Numbered from the stretch's first letter, positions 1-7,979 are shown. The stretch is 24,011 bases of DNA from an uncultured bacterium (GCA_937870675.1 CALMZN010000060.1:1-24011), one strand, 5' to 3'. Program-made: numbers and translations. The notes: generated by a model from the letters alone, not told the origin.

Positions 1-44
1 ACTTTGGTGCGAAAGATGAAGGCGAAGTGGCGAATATTTTATAA
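1..44 (+). CDS. Possible C-terminal end of a gene cut by the left edge
   Basis: Reading from base 3, the plus strand gives a short open tail, FGAKDEGEVANIL, then TAA at 42-44. The composition is protein-like, with charged residues and a hydrophobic end. It would converge on mfd, overlapping its stop codon by a few bases, which is common in compact genomes. The fragment is too short to assign a family. The other two plus frames are a stop-containing frame and a basic, less protein-like frame. This is a tentative call from residue composition only. Confidence 0.3.
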   Translation, partial: FGAKDEGEVANIL

Positions 45-2996
45 AATTTTTAAAGCGGACTCTATATTTGGCAGTAAATTATTGGCTAGATAACCAAGCT
101 CGATTTTAATTTGTTTATTTTGATAAAACCAGTGGGGATTTTTTTCTTGGAGTAGAGAAATATTTTTTAAATTTCCTGGTCCCATAAAATTAATTACTAG
201 CCAATTTTTTGTTTGGCTTTTGAGAGTGTTGATGCTAATAATATCTTTGTCTTGACAAAGTATTTTTATTTTTTGTAAATGCCACAAGTTGGCAATATTT
301 TTTTCTTTTGCTTCATTAATATTTTTTTCGATTATTTCCAAATTTTTTTCTTGACTGATTTTTTGGTAAAAAATTATTTTTTCGGCAATTGTTTTTTTGA
401 AATTGACGCTCAAGCTCGTATCAACTGGCAGATTGATCTCCATATCGCGCCAATATTTTATTGGCTGGCCTTTTATTTCCATGATGGTCTCCGAAATAAG
501 CTGTTGGTAAAGTCCCAGACCGATTGTTTTTATTTTGCCAGATTGGGCTTGGCCCAATATTTGCCCAACGCCTCTTAGCTCCAAGTCCTTGTTGGCAATT
601 TTAAAACCATCGCCCAAGGTGGTAGCTTGTTTTAAAAAACCCAAGCGCTGGCTAGCTAATTTTGGTAATTTTTCAGAACCATACATAAAATAGGCATAGG
701 CCTGGCGCTGGGAGCGACCAATGCGTCCGCGTAGTTGATGCAATTGAGACAGCCCAAAGCAGTGCGCTTTGTGAACAATAAGAGTGTTGGCTCTAGGAAT
801 GTCTAGGCCATTGGCAATGATGGTAGAGCAAAGCAAAACATCTATTTTTCCAGTATCAAATTCGTGCATGACGCTGGCCAGTTTTTCATCGGCCAGCTGA
901 CCATGGGCAATAGCTATTTTGCATTTTGGTAAAAGTTTTTTTAATTTTTGGTAAGCCAAATCAATTGTTTCTACTTGGTTGTATAGATAATAAACCTGTC
1001 CATGACGAGCCAACTCATAGTTTATGGCCGTCACAATGGCTTGGTCATTTTCGGCCACTACTTTGGTAATAATATCTTGGCGGTTTTTTAGTGGTTCATT
1101 TATTAAGCTAATGTCTTTGATCAGGGATAGAGCCATATTGAGCGTGCGGGGTATGGGAGTGGCAGTCAAGGTCAATAAGTGTATATTAGCTTGGTGTTTT
1201 TTTAATTTTTCTTTGTCTTTGACGCCAAAATTTTGCTCCTCATCAATAATCAATAACTGCAGTTTCGGAAAATTTATATCCCGTGACAGTAGGCGATGCG
1301 TGCCAATAATAATATCAGCCGTGCCATTGTTTATGGCCTCTAAGTTATTTTTTATTTCTTTTTCTTTTTGCCAGCGAGTCATCAAAACAATTTTGACGCC
1401 CAATTTTTCAAAACGGCTGACGAAGTTGTCATAGTGCTGTTGGGCGAGCAAGGTCGTGGGGCAGAGCAGAGCTGTCTGCCAGCCATTGGCTACCACACGG
1501 CCGGCGGCGCGGATGGCTACTTCGGTTTTGCCAAAACCTACATCACCGCAGATCAAGCGGTCAGAGGGGTAGGGCTTAACCAAGTCAGCCAAAGTTTCTT
1601 CAATGGCTGTTTTTTGGGAAGCAGTCAAAGTATAAGGAAAACTATCAGCAATGTTTTTTTCTAGTTCTTGGGGCCTTAAAATAGGGCTTTTTTGCAGTTT
1701 TCTGGTGGCTTCTATCAGTAAGAGCTGATTAGCCAATTCCCAGGTTTGGCTTTTTATTTTCCGTAAAGTTTGTGGCCAAGTATTACCCACTGACAAACGG
1801 TGGATTTTGGGGTTTGACGGGCCGATGTATTTTTCCAAGCGATCAGCCAAGTCAACCGGCACAAAGAGTGTGTCGTTTTCGGCGTAAGACAAAACAAAAT
1901 ATTCGCGAGTCAGTCCGTCAACCGGCATAGTAGTCATTTCTTTGAGTAAGGCAATACCGTGATCGCGATGTACTACCAAGTCATTGACTGTAAAATCGGG
2001 CTGGAATTCCTGAATAATATTATTATTACTTTTTTCTTCAGCAAAAAATAAAGAATCATTTACCAAAATAATTTTTTGTTGTTCAGCATAAATAGCTGTT
2101 GGCCAACTTAAAGCGCTTTGCCAATCATAGAGAGAGCATTTAATTTTATTTTCTGTAATTAATTTTTGCGCAAAGTTTTTATTTTTTGTCAGCCAGATTA
2201 TTTTAGCTTGCTTTTTTTGTTCCAAAAATTGGTAATAATTTTTTTGTTTGTCTAAAATATTAGTGATTGATTCGGTGGGGAAGCTATCTTTGGCTAGGGG
2301 ATCGAAAATAATTTGGGAATTATTTTTTGTTAAAGCAAGGTCAATATTTTGGTCACTCACCAATAATACTTGTTCGGGCAAAGCATTAATGAATTTTTCT
2401 TTTTTAAAAGTTGATTTTGGCCAAATATCTACTGTATCAATTTTGTGTTCAGCATATTTTTTTTCAGCGTCAAAGTATATTATTTTTTCTATTTTATTTT
2501 GGTCATAGTTGAGGCGGACAATTTGGTCATTTTGAAAGATATCAAAAACACTGCCCTTGATGCTGAAAGTGTAAGGGCCAAAAGCTTGTGACTGGCGCTC
2601 AAAACCGATTTTTATCAAGTCACTGCTTAGCTGGTGAGGATGATATTCTTCATTGGACTCAAGATTGATTTTGTTTTCGTTGAGCGCTGACCAGCTGGGA
2701 GTGGGCAATTCTAGATTATGCTTGGTGCTTAGGATGTAGCTTGCTTGCAGGCGGTGCAGGGCAATCAGTAGTTCTAGATCTGGCTCTTCACCCATGGGCC
2801 AGGTGAATATTTTTTTGGGGTTTATATCTAATTCTTGAGACCAAAGTTTTAGCAGATCCAGCCAAGTTTTTATTTCTTTATTATTTTCCAAAACGCACAA
2901 AACCGCTTTACTTTCTGTAAAGAGGGGGGTGTGAAATAGGGCTAAAGTTTGGCTTACAGGATCAGCCGCTGTGGCAATTCGTTTTTTCACGAGCAT
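39..2996 (-). CDS. mfd: Transcription-repair coupling factor Mfd
   Basis: A DNA translocase that removes RNA polymerase stalled at lesions and recruits UvrA for nucleotide excision repair. The 985 residues follow Mfd order. A divergent UvrB-like N-terminal module comes first. The RNA-polymerase-interacting CarD-like domain is at about 334-395 (VNDLVVHRDHGI, then LFVPVDLADRLEKYIG). The helicase core has Walker A GDVGFGKT at 484-491, DEEQ at 585-588, TATPIPRTL, and the motif VI stretch RGRIGRSQR. A C-terminal UvrA-binding (TRCF) domain follows. Well-studied homologues have about 1150 residues, so the N-terminal part is compact. The ATG at 2996 has no clear Shine-Dalgarno site, and the GTG two codons later is an alternative start. 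The gene is divergent from the lipoprotein gene at 3125. The family call is secure; trimming of the N-terminal module is inferred from length. Confidence 0.97.
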   Translation of the reverse strand: MLVKKRIATAADPVSQTLALFHTPLFTESKAVLCVLENNKEIKTWLDLLKLWSQELDINPKKIFTWPMGEEPDLELLIALHRLQASYILSTKHNLELPTPSWSALNENKINLESNEEYHPHQLSSDLIKIGFERQSQAFGPYTFSIKGSVFDIFQNDQIVRLNYDQNKIEKIIYFDAEKKYAEHKIDTVDIWPKSTFKKEKFINALPEQVLLVSDQNIDLALTKNNSQIIFDPLAKDSFPTESITNILDKQKNYYQFLEQKKQAKIIWLTKNKNFAQKLITENKIKCSLYDWQSALSWPTAIYAEQQKIILVNDSLFFAEEKSNNNIIQEFQPDFTVNDLVVHRDHGIALLKEMTTMPVDGLTREYFVLSYAENDTLFVPVDLADRLEKYIGPSNPKIHRLSVGNTWPQTLRKIKSQTWELANQLLLIEATRKLQKSPILRPQELEKNIADSFPYTLTASQKTAIEETLADLVKPYPSDRLICGDVGFGKTEVAIRAAGRVVANGWQTALLCPTTLLAQQHYDNFVSRFEKLGVKIVLMTRWQKEKEIKNNLEAINNGTADIIIGTHRLLSRDINFPKLQLLIIDEEQNFGVKDKEKLKKHQANIHLLTLTATPIPRTLNMALSLIKDISLINEPLKNRQDIITKVVAENDQAIVTAINYELARHGQVYYLYNQVETIDLAYQKLKKLLPKCKIAIAHGQLADEKLASVMHEFDTGKIDVLLCSTIIANGLDIPRANTLIVHKAHCFGLSQLHQLRGRIGRSQRQAYAYFMYGSEKLPKLASQRLGFLKQATTLGDGFKIANKDLELRGVGQILGQAQSGKIKTIGLGLYQQLISETIMEIKGQPIKYWRDMEINLPVDTSLSVNFKKTIAEKIIFYQKISQEKNLEIIEKNINEAKEKNIANLWHLQKIKILCQDKDIISINTLKSQTKNWLVINFMGPGNLKNISLLQEKNPHWFYQNKQIKIELGYLANNLLPNIESALKIL

Positions 2997-3124
2997 TTTG
3001 ACAGCAAAAAAATTATTTGCTAAGATTTATTGTTGCTTGATTTAGCCGCAGGAGAATATTAACAAAAATAGCCGTCTTTGACAAATTGGCAGGGTGTTTC
3101 CCATAAACATTGGAGGTAAGGGCG

Positions 3125-3589
3125 ATGAAAACACTGCTGTGCCTGGTCTTGCTGGTCTTGGCCTTGCCTGGGTGCTCTGACCCAGTCAAAGTGCCCTCGG
3201 ACAATGGTCTTTACGAGACCTATTTTGAGGGAGTCAATGTGGGCTTAAGGATCGACTTCAATAACACGGCTGGTCCCAAGATCACGGTGGTCAATGACAA
3301 CTCTGGACCGATCGGCTTCATACTTTCGGTCTATGAGCGCGAAGACGCTATTGTCTTCAAAGATCTTTACATCGGCGGTCAGGATGCGGCTAGTGGGATC
3401 AACAGCTTCCTGGATCGCAATCGTGATGCTCATCTGTGGGTGGATATCTACGTGTACAACAACACGGTAGCTTCTTGGATTTCTTGGGCTATCTATCATT
3501 TGCCTGATACCTGGGAGGATTGGTTGAACGATACTTTCGGTCAAGATTGGTTACTCAACCACTATTACACCGATATTCAGTTGGAGTAA
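3125..3589 (+). CDS. Small secreted lipoprotein, function unknown
   Basis: 154 residues from the ATG at 3125. That start is chosen because a GGAGG at 3112-3116 lies 8 bases ahead; an in-frame TTG at 3110 would put the ribosome site inside the gene. The N-terminus is a type II signal peptide: K2, a Leu/Val-rich core, then the lipobox LALPGC with C17 as the lipidated residue, so the product should be membrane-anchored and face outward. The mature part is acidic and rich in Asn, Asp, Trp and Tyr, ending near WLLNHYYTDIQLE. I recognise no domain. It is visibly GC-richer than mfd and the genes after it, prefers C-ending codons, and has its own terminator, so it is a one-gene unit. A TTGACA at 3078-3083 resembles a -35 box, but its matching -10 would start transcription inside the GGAGG, so the promoter is unresolved. 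High expression or recent acquisition would both explain the composition. Confidence 0.8.
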   Translation: MKTLLCLVLLVLALPGCSDPVKVPSDNGLYETYFEGVNVGLRIDFNNTAGPKITVVNDNSGPIGFILSVYEREDAIVFKDLYIGGQDAASGINSFLDRNRDAHLWVDIYVYNNTVASWISWAIYHLPDTWEDWLNDTFGQDWLLNHYYTDIQLE

Positions 3590-3619
3590 GTTTATCGGTG
3601 AGGCATGTTCTCTTTCATG

Positions 3620-3653
3620 GCCCTGGCGCGCAAGCGCTGGGGCTTTCTATTTT
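3620..3653 (+). terminator. Intrinsic terminator of the lipoprotein gene
   Basis: The 10-bp stem GCCCTGGCGC / GCGCTGGGGC (3620-3629 with 3634-3643, two G-U pairs) is closed by a GCAA tetraloop and followed by TTTCTATTTT. It starts 30 bases after the stop codon. Confidence 0.85.
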
Positions 3654-3667
3654 CTCTCAAAATGTAC

Positions 3668-3673
3668 TATAAT
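3668..3673 (+). promoter_or_regulatory. Likely -10 box for the 3702-4857 unit
   Basis: A perfect TATAAT lies 28 bases before the ATG at 3702 and directly after the preceding terminator. The region 17-18 bases upstream (TTTCTA or TTCTAT) is a weak -35 match. The call rests on the -10 box and position. Confidence 0.5.
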
Positions 3674-3701
3674 TAAGTAATAATCATTAATATTTATTAA
3701 T

Positions 3702-3908
3702 ATGATGTTAGGTTATTTTTTCGTGGTTTTGGGCATCTTTCTTTTGCTTAAGGCCATGGGCATAATCGTGGCTAGTTTTTGGGGATATTTTTGGGGTATT
3801 GCTTTGGTGGTGCTTGGTTTTAGCATGATTAATAAAAAAGGCGATCGTTGCTGTCTGGGTTTTTGGAACCACAAAAAAGATCATCATAAAGATGAAAACG
3901 GGCTATAA
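3702..3908 (+). CDS. Small two-helix membrane protein
   Basis: 68 residues. Two hydrophobic segments, about residues 3-25 and 27-43 (core WGIALVVLGFSMI), separated by an aromatic Phe-Trp-Gly-Tyr turn, suggest a membrane hairpin. The short tail is basic and His-rich (NHKKDHHKDENGL) and probably cytoplasmic. The pattern resembles the small LiaF/DUF5668-like transmembrane module, but this is resemblance only. The second ATG, one codon later, is an equally possible start, and neither has a Shine-Dalgarno site. The stop overlaps the start of the YigZ-like gene by one base (TAATG), so the two are probably translationally coupled. Function unknown. Confidence 0.7.
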   Translation: MMLGYFFVVLGIFLLLKAMGIIVASFWGYFWGIALVVLGFSMINKKGDRCCLGFWNHKKDHHKDENGL

Positions 3909-4294
3909 TGCTTGGGGTCAGGCAAGATAAAATAATAGAATACACTATAAGTAAGTCCAAGTTTATTGGCTTGGCTTGTTTTTTGGATAATTTGGAGCAA
4001 GTACAAAAAATTTTAGATACCATCAAAAAAGAATATCATGATGCCTCGCATATTGTGTATGCTTATCGAGTACAGGAGAATGGGCAAGTCAAAGAAAAAT
4101 TTTTTAACAGTCACGAGCCCAATGGCTCGGCTGGCAAGCCCTTGCTTTATCTTTTGCAAAAAAAAGAATTAATGAATTCCCTGCTGGTTGTGGTGCGTTA
4201 TTTTGGTGGTCAGAAATTAGGTGTCGGTGGCTTAGTACGCGCATATACCGCTTGCGGTCAGCTGGCCTTGGAAGATAATATAAAAGAATATTAA
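3908..4294 (+). CDS. YigZ/IMPACT family protein, N-terminal domain only
   Basis: 128 residues of the UPF0029 (IMPACT N-terminal) fold. Family signatures in order are HDASHIVYAYR (about 44-54), EPNGSAGKPLL (about 70-80) and VVVRYFGGQKLGVGGLVRAY (about 94-113). Eukaryotic IMPACT regulates the GCN2 kinase; the bacterial role is not settled, though ribosome or translation links have been proposed. E. coli YigZ is near 204 residues and has a second, ferredoxin-like DUF1949 domain. This protein stops soon after the first domain, so it is a single-domain form, with no sign of a frameshifted remainder because the next gene starts at once. It overlaps its neighbours by one base on both sides (TAATG). 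No Shine-Dalgarno site is needed if translation is coupled. Confidence 0.9.
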   Translation: MLGVRQDKIIEYTISKSKFIGLACFLDNLEQVQKILDTIKKEYHDASHIVYAYRVQENGQVKEKFFNSHEPNGSAGKPLLYLLQKKELMNSLLVVVRYFGGQKLGVGGLVRAYTACGQLALEDNIKEY

Positions 4295-4857
4295 TGCCGA
4301 AGGTAAGCAAAAAAATTAAACATCAGGGCCAAGAGTTAGTTTTTGATATCAAAAGACGAGCCAGAATAAGATATTTGCGTCTGGCTATTGATGATTCGGG
4401 TACTCTGGTGTTGACCGTGCCAAAAACTTATCCATTTTTTTTGATAAAATTATTCGTCACCAAAAAATGGTCTTGGATTTTACAAAAAATAGAGCAGAAA
4501 AAAAACAGTTCAAGCTTGTTGACCATCAAACATACAAAGGCGGAAATAGATCAGTATAAAAAAATTACCAAAAACTTGGTGCAAGAACGGATAGTGTTTT
4601 TTCAACAATATTATGGATTGGAGTTTAAGAGAACTTCGGTGCGTGACCAAAAAAGTCGCTGGGGCTCTTGTTCGTCAAAAGGTAATTTGAATTTTAATTA
4701 TCGCTTATGTTTGTTGCCACCGGAATTAGCTGATTACATAATAGTTCACGAATTGTGCCACTTGAAGGAAATGAATCATAGTAGGAATTTTTGGCTTTTG
4801 GTGGCTCAAACGCAGCCAAATTATAAACAGCTTAAAAAACAGTTAAAAAGTATATAA
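4294..4857 (+). CDS. YgjP-like zinc metallopeptidase (DUF45/M48-type)
   Basis: 187 residues. The C-terminal half carries SRWGSCSSKGNLNFNYRL (about 121-138), the DUF45/YgjP hallmark, and the gluzincin site VHELCH with H152, E153 and H156. A following H162 in NHSRNFW is the likely third ligand. The N-terminal half (about 1-75) is basic and matches the family's beta-rich domain. No signal peptide is seen, so it should be cytoplasmic. YgjP-type proteins are predicted metal-dependent peptidases; substrates are not established. It is the last gene of the overlapping unit begun at 3702 and is followed closely by a terminator. Confidence 0.9.
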   Translation: MPKVSKKIKHQGQELVFDIKRRARIRYLRLAIDDSGTLVLTVPKTYPFFLIKLFVTKKWSWILQKIEQKKNSSSLLTIKHTKAEIDQYKKITKNLVQERIVFFQQYYGLEFKRTSVRDQKSRWGSCSSKGNLNFNYRLCLLPPELADYIIVHELCHLKEMNHSRNFWLLVAQTQPNYKQLKKQLKSI

Positions 4858-4859
4858 AT

Positions 4860-4884
4860 TTGGCTAAAATTAGCCAATTTTTTT
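4860..4884 (+). terminator. Intrinsic terminator after the YgjP-like gene
   Basis: TTGGCTAA (4860-4867) pairs with TTAGCCAA (4870-4877) and is followed by a run of T. It lies 2 bases after the stop codon. The stem is AT-rich but perfect. Confidence 0.75.
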
Positions 4885-4963
4885 ATTTGCCAGAAAAAGC
4901 ATATTTTGCTAAAATTAAAGGAATAAAGTAGTTTTTATTAAGTTAAAATAAATTTGAAAAATT

Positions 4964-5497
4964 ATGTCAGAGAGAAAATATCAGCGACCAAGTTGGGATC
5001 AGTATTTTATTGCCATTGCTAAGATTGTTGGCACACGTAGTTCCTGTGATCGTTTGCGCGCCGGAGCAGTCCTGGTCAAAGATAATCGCATCATTGCCAC
5101 TGGCTATAATGGCGCGCCTCCTGGTTTGCCCAACTGCGATGAAGTTGGCCATATGATGGAAGAGGGACATTGCGTGCGCACTATCCATGGTGAGCACAAT
5201 GCTATTTTGCAGGCGGCTAAATTATCAGGCACCAGTACTGATGGCGCTACTTTGTATGCCAAGTACATCCCTTGCATTCATTGTTCTAAATATATAGTAG
5301 CGGCTGGTATCAAGCGTTTGGTTTATGTGGCTGACTATCGCGCTTCAATCGCCACACAATATTTGAAAGACGCTGGGCTAGATGTTGATCTTTATGAAGA
5401 AAATGATGATTGGAATGATATGGTAATAGATTTGTTTTCTAAAGATGTAGAAATAATGAAACCAAAAGAGGGTAATGTAAAAATTAAAGAAGAATAA
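4964..5497 (+). CDS. Deoxycytidylate (dCMP) deaminase
   Basis: 177 residues of the zinc-dependent cytidine/deoxycytidylate deaminase family. It converts dCMP to dUMP, feeding thymidylate synthesis. The catalytic zinc site is complete: H75-G-E77 (GEHNAILQAA) and PCIHC with C104 and C107. A second cluster (C28, C58, H63, C70) matches the extra structural zinc site of the ComEB/dCMP deaminase branch, which separates it from tRNA or guanine deaminases. No Shine-Dalgarno site precedes the ATG. The stop codon directly abuts the ATG of the next gene. Downstream lie ThyX, dUTPase and thymidylate kinase, which fits a dUMP-supplying role. Confidence 0.92.
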   Translation: MSERKYQRPSWDQYFIAIAKIVGTRSSCDRLRAGAVLVKDNRIIATGYNGAPPGLPNCDEVGHMMEEGHCVRTIHGEHNAILQAAKLSGTSTDGATLYAKYIPCIHCSKYIVAAGIKRLVYVADYRASIATQYLKDAGLDVDLYEENDDWNDMVIDLFSKDVEIMKPKEGNVKIKEE

Positions 5498-6049
5498 ATG
5501 GAGAAGAAAATATTAGTTTTTACAGGGTTATTAGCTTGTGGCAAAGGTACAGTAGCCAAATATTTTGCTGAAAAATACCAAGCAAGTACTTTTAGATTTT
5601 CCACTATGTTGCGTGATATTTTACGGCGTTTATATATGGAAGATTCTAGACAAAATATGCAGGTGCTTTCTAAGATTTTGCGGGAGAATTTTAGCCAAGA
5701 TATTATGTCCAAGGTTATTGCCAAAGATGCTGAATCATCTTCTAATCCTTTTATTGTTATTGAGGGAGCCAGACGGATGACCGATATTGAATATTTAAAA
5801 AAATTATCTGGCTTTACATTGGTGGCTATTGAAGTGGATGCAAAGATAAGATATCAGCGATTAGTGTCTCGTAATGAAAATCCAGGAGATGACAAGAAAA
5901 CATTTGAACAATTTTTGCAAGATGAAAAAGCTGAGCCAGAAATTGAAATACCATTTTTGATGCAACAAGCTACTATTAAAATAAATAATAATGGTAGTAT
6001 AGAGGAATTATATAAACAGTTAGATGAATTAATTCACCCTGTTAAATAA
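5498..6049 (+). CDS. P-loop nucleotide kinase-like protein
   Basis: 183 residues. The N-terminus has a Walker A loop, GLLACGKGT (G10-T18), after a beta strand (KILVFT), and the protein has an NMP-kinase-like layout. A possible substrate-binding region with FRFSTMLRDILRR follows at about 32-44, a FIVIEGARR strand near 85-93, and a charged LID-like stretch around RLVSRNENPGDD. It resembles the AAA_18/adenylate kinase-like and dephospho-CoA-kinase-like families, without a clear match to one. Context is the best clue: it sits directly between dCMP deaminase and ThyX, so a deoxynucleoside monophosphate kinase role is plausible, but this is inference. The last codons (CACCCTGTTAAATAA) form one arm of an inverted repeat whose partner lies just before thyX. 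Confidence 0.7.
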   Translation: MEKKILVFTGLLACGKGTVAKYFAEKYQASTFRFSTMLRDILRRLYMEDSRQNMQVLSKILRENFSQDIMSKVIAKDAESSSNPFIVIEGARRMTDIEYLKKLSGFTLVAIEVDAKIRYQRLVSRNENPGDDKKTFEQFLQDEKAEPEIEIPFLMQQATIKINNNGSIEELYKQLDELIHPVK

Positions 6050-6170
6050 AATTTAAACAAAGTTTAAATTTTAAATTTAATTTTTGAGGACAACTTAAAT
6101 AATTTTTGGGCAAATTAATTTGTAGTAAGTATTATAAATAAATCTAGTAATTAAATTTATTTAACAGGGT
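6036..6170. repeat. Inverted repeat bracketing the kinase-thyX spacer
   Basis: The arm at 6036-6054 (ACCCTGTTAAATAAAATTT) is the reverse complement of 6153-6170 (AAATTTATTTAACAGGGT) except for one missing T. The arms enclose about 98 AT-rich bases. The left arm includes the kinase stop codon and the right arm ends 9 bases before the thyX ATG. A likely promoter for thyX lies inside (TTGGGC, 18 bases, TATTAT near 6107-6136). The right-arm core recurs before the gene starting at 19526. Confidence 0.65.
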
Positions 6171-6179
6171 AAAAATAAT

Positions 6180-7532
6180 ATGTCTATTGCCGACTTAAAA
6201 CACACAGTCAAAGAATTAAAAAGCGGGGGCATGGTTATGATTTTGGACGCAGGAGCCGTCATTGATTCAGAATCAGAAGCCATGATTCAGGCCTTGCACT
6301 CGCGCTCTACTGGCGGAGTCAAAAACCATTTAGAGACCCTGAGTAAAAAAGGTCCAGCCAATTTTATGGCCAATTTTTATGTCGGCTATGGCCACAAGTC
6401 CATTGGCGATTGTGGCAGTATTACTTTATTTATAGAAGGAGTGTCAATGTTGGCAGCCAAAGCTATTCAGGATTGGCCTCTTTATAGCGGACAAGAGGCC
6501 TCCACCCGCTATGTAGATTTTTCCAAGCAGATGTTTATTGATCCAGTGGGAACTGTAGAGTCAAAAGAAATTTTGGAAAACTGGCGTAAGTTTTATCTGG
6601 AGTCCAGAGAGGCAGTGGAGGATTCGTTGAAAAAACAATTCCCCATCCAAGCAGGCGAAGAAGAAAAAATATACAACAAAGCTATTAGCGCTCGGGCTTT
6701 TGATATCTTACGCGGTTTTTTGCCGGCTGGCGCTTCTACCAACCTGGCTTGGCATAGTAATATGCGACAAGTCGCTGATAAGCTAATGCTTTTGAGGCAT
6801 CATCCTTTGGATGAAGTCAGAGACATTGCTGACAAATTACAACAGGCGTTACTTGAAAAATATCCAAGCTCTTTTGGACACCAAATTTTTGACACCACGG
6901 AAAATTACAATGGGCAGTGGATGAATGAGGATTATTATTTTACTCATCGTGCTTATCCAGCCACCACTCTTTTGCACAACGGTATTGACAAAGAAGTCCT
7001 GAAAAATTTCCACAAAGTTTTGAATGGCCGTCCCTTAAAGACCGATTTGCCAAAAATTGTGGCTGAGGCCGGCACTGTGCAGTTTGGTTTTATGTTGGAC
7101 TTTGGATCTTTTCGTGATATCCAGCGTCATCGAGCCGTGATTCAGCGTATGCCACTTTTGACTACCGAGCATGGCTTTGAGCAGTTCTATTTGGATTCTT
7201 TGCCAGCCGAAGTGCGAAAAAAAGCCGAAGAGCTAATCGCCAGTCAAGAGATAAAAATAGAAAAATTAAAACTTGACCCCAAAATAGCTCAGTATTATAC
7301 AGCTATGGGTTACAATCTGCCCAACCAAGTCCGAGGCGATTTGCCGGCTTTGGTCTATCTAGTAGAATTACGCTGTACTAGATTCGTGCATCCGACTTTG
7401 CAGAAACGAGTCATTGAGATGGCCAATATTTTGGAAAAAGAATTTGGCCAGTATGGTTTGAAAATATATTTGGACAAAGAACCCAATCGTTTTGACATCA
7501 AGCGCGGTGAGCATGATATTGTGATGAAATAA
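6180..7532 (+). CDS. thyX: Flavin-dependent thymidylate synthase, long two-domain form
   Basis: Makes dTMP from dUMP using methylene-tetrahydrofolate and FAD. The 450 residues are about twice the classical ThyX and look like two fused ThyX domains. The first half has GHKSIGD (71-77), IEGVSM, then DWPLYSGQEASTRYVDF (98-114). This fits the ThyX signature RHRxxSxxExSxRY except that RHR is replaced by D98-W99-P100. The second half has IQRHRAV with R316-H317-R318, but there the S-E-S-RY part is lost. Each half also shows the later Arg-rich helix (LPAGASTNLAWHSNMRQ; GDLPALVYLVELRCTRF). Long ThyX forms are known, for instance in chlamydiae, so this is probably a functional fused pseudo-dimer. It stands between the kinase and dUTPase genes. 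No strong Shine-Dalgarno site is seen; an AACAGGGTAAA element precedes the ATG. Confidence 0.92.
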   Translation: MSIADLKHTVKELKSGGMVMILDAGAVIDSESEAMIQALHSRSTGGVKNHLETLSKKGPANFMANFYVGYGHKSIGDCGSITLFIEGVSMLAAKAIQDWPLYSGQEASTRYVDFSKQMFIDPVGTVESKEILENWRKFYLESREAVEDSLKKQFPIQAGEEEKIYNKAISARAFDILRGFLPAGASTNLAWHSNMRQVADKLMLLRHHPLDEVRDIADKLQQALLEKYPSSFGHQIFDTTENYNGQWMNEDYYFTHRAYPATTLLHNGIDKEVLKNFHKVLNGRPLKTDLPKIVAEAGTVQFGFMLDFGSFRDIQRHRAVIQRMPLLTTEHGFEQFYLDSLPAEVRKKAEELIASQEIKIEKLKLDPKIAQYYTAMGYNLPNQVRGDLPALVYLVELRCTRFVHPTLQKRVIEMANILEKEFGQYGLKIYLDKEPNRFDIKRGEHDIVMK

Positions 7533-7536
7533 AATT

Positions 7537-7959
7537 ATGAAAATAGAAGCTAAAAGATTGTATCCGGATGCCATTTTGCCTCAGACCATGCGTGAAGGTG
7601 ACGCGGCTATGGATTTTTCTAGTTATAGGGACTACGTGATTAAGCCCTGGCAAAGGATAGTGGTAGAAACTGGCGTGGCTATTGCTGTGCCATTGGGCTA
7701 TTGGGGCAATGTCAGAGATAGGGGCGGTTTGCCAGCCAAGCATGGTTTGCACACCATGGGTGGAGTGTTTGATTCCAATTACCGCGGGGAAGTGCAGATT
7801 ATTATGATCAATCTTGGTCGAGAAGATTATAAAATAAGCAAAGGCGATCGCATTGCTCAGATGCTCATAGAAAAACACGAAGATATTGAAATACAAGAAG
7901 TAGAGGAGCTTGATCAAACAAATCGGGGCGAGAATAGATTTGCTTCGAGTGGGTATTAG
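7537..7959 (+). CDS. dut: dUTPase (deoxyuridine triphosphatase)
   Basis: Hydrolyses dUTP to dUMP and pyrophosphate, keeping uracil out of DNA and supplying ThyX. The 140 residues show the five trimeric dUTPase motifs, some altered. Motif 1 is GDAAMDFSS (21-29). Motif 2 is RDRGGLPAKHG (60-70), where the usual PRSG has become DRGG. Motif 3 is GGVFDSNYRGEV, with the catalytic-type D79 and Y82-R83-G84. Motif 4 is GDRIAQMLIEK (103-113). Motif 5 is a RGENRFASSGY tail, less glycine-rich than usual. It starts 4 bases after the thyX stop, so they are surely co-transcribed. A dCTP deaminase is less likely because motif 3 is dUTPase-like. Confidence 0.87.
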   Translation: MKIEAKRLYPDAILPQTMREGDAAMDFSSYRDYVIKPWQRIVVETGVAIAVPLGYWGNVRDRGGLPAKHGLHTMGGVFDSNYRGEVQIIMINLGREDYKISKGDRIAQMLIEKHEDIEIQEVEELDQTNRGENRFASSGY

Positions 7960-7979
7960 TTTGCTTGTTAATATAAAAT

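Noticed and set aside
1024..1434. 136-codon plus-strand frame inside mfd
   Set aside because: Antisense to the helicase core of Mfd; no start signal or known domain.
3110..3127. TTG start for the lipoprotein gene
   Set aside because: It would place GGAGG inside the coding region and add residues before the signal peptide. The ATG at 3125 is at ideal spacing.
3013..3204. Minus-strand 63-codon frame between mfd and the lipoprotein gene
   Set aside because: It overlaps the signal peptide region and ribosome site of the plus-strand lipoprotein gene and shows no domain or start signal.
7498..7917. 139-codon minus-strand frame opposite dut
   Set aside because: It is antisense to a gene with five recognisable dUTPase motifs and has no family features of its own.
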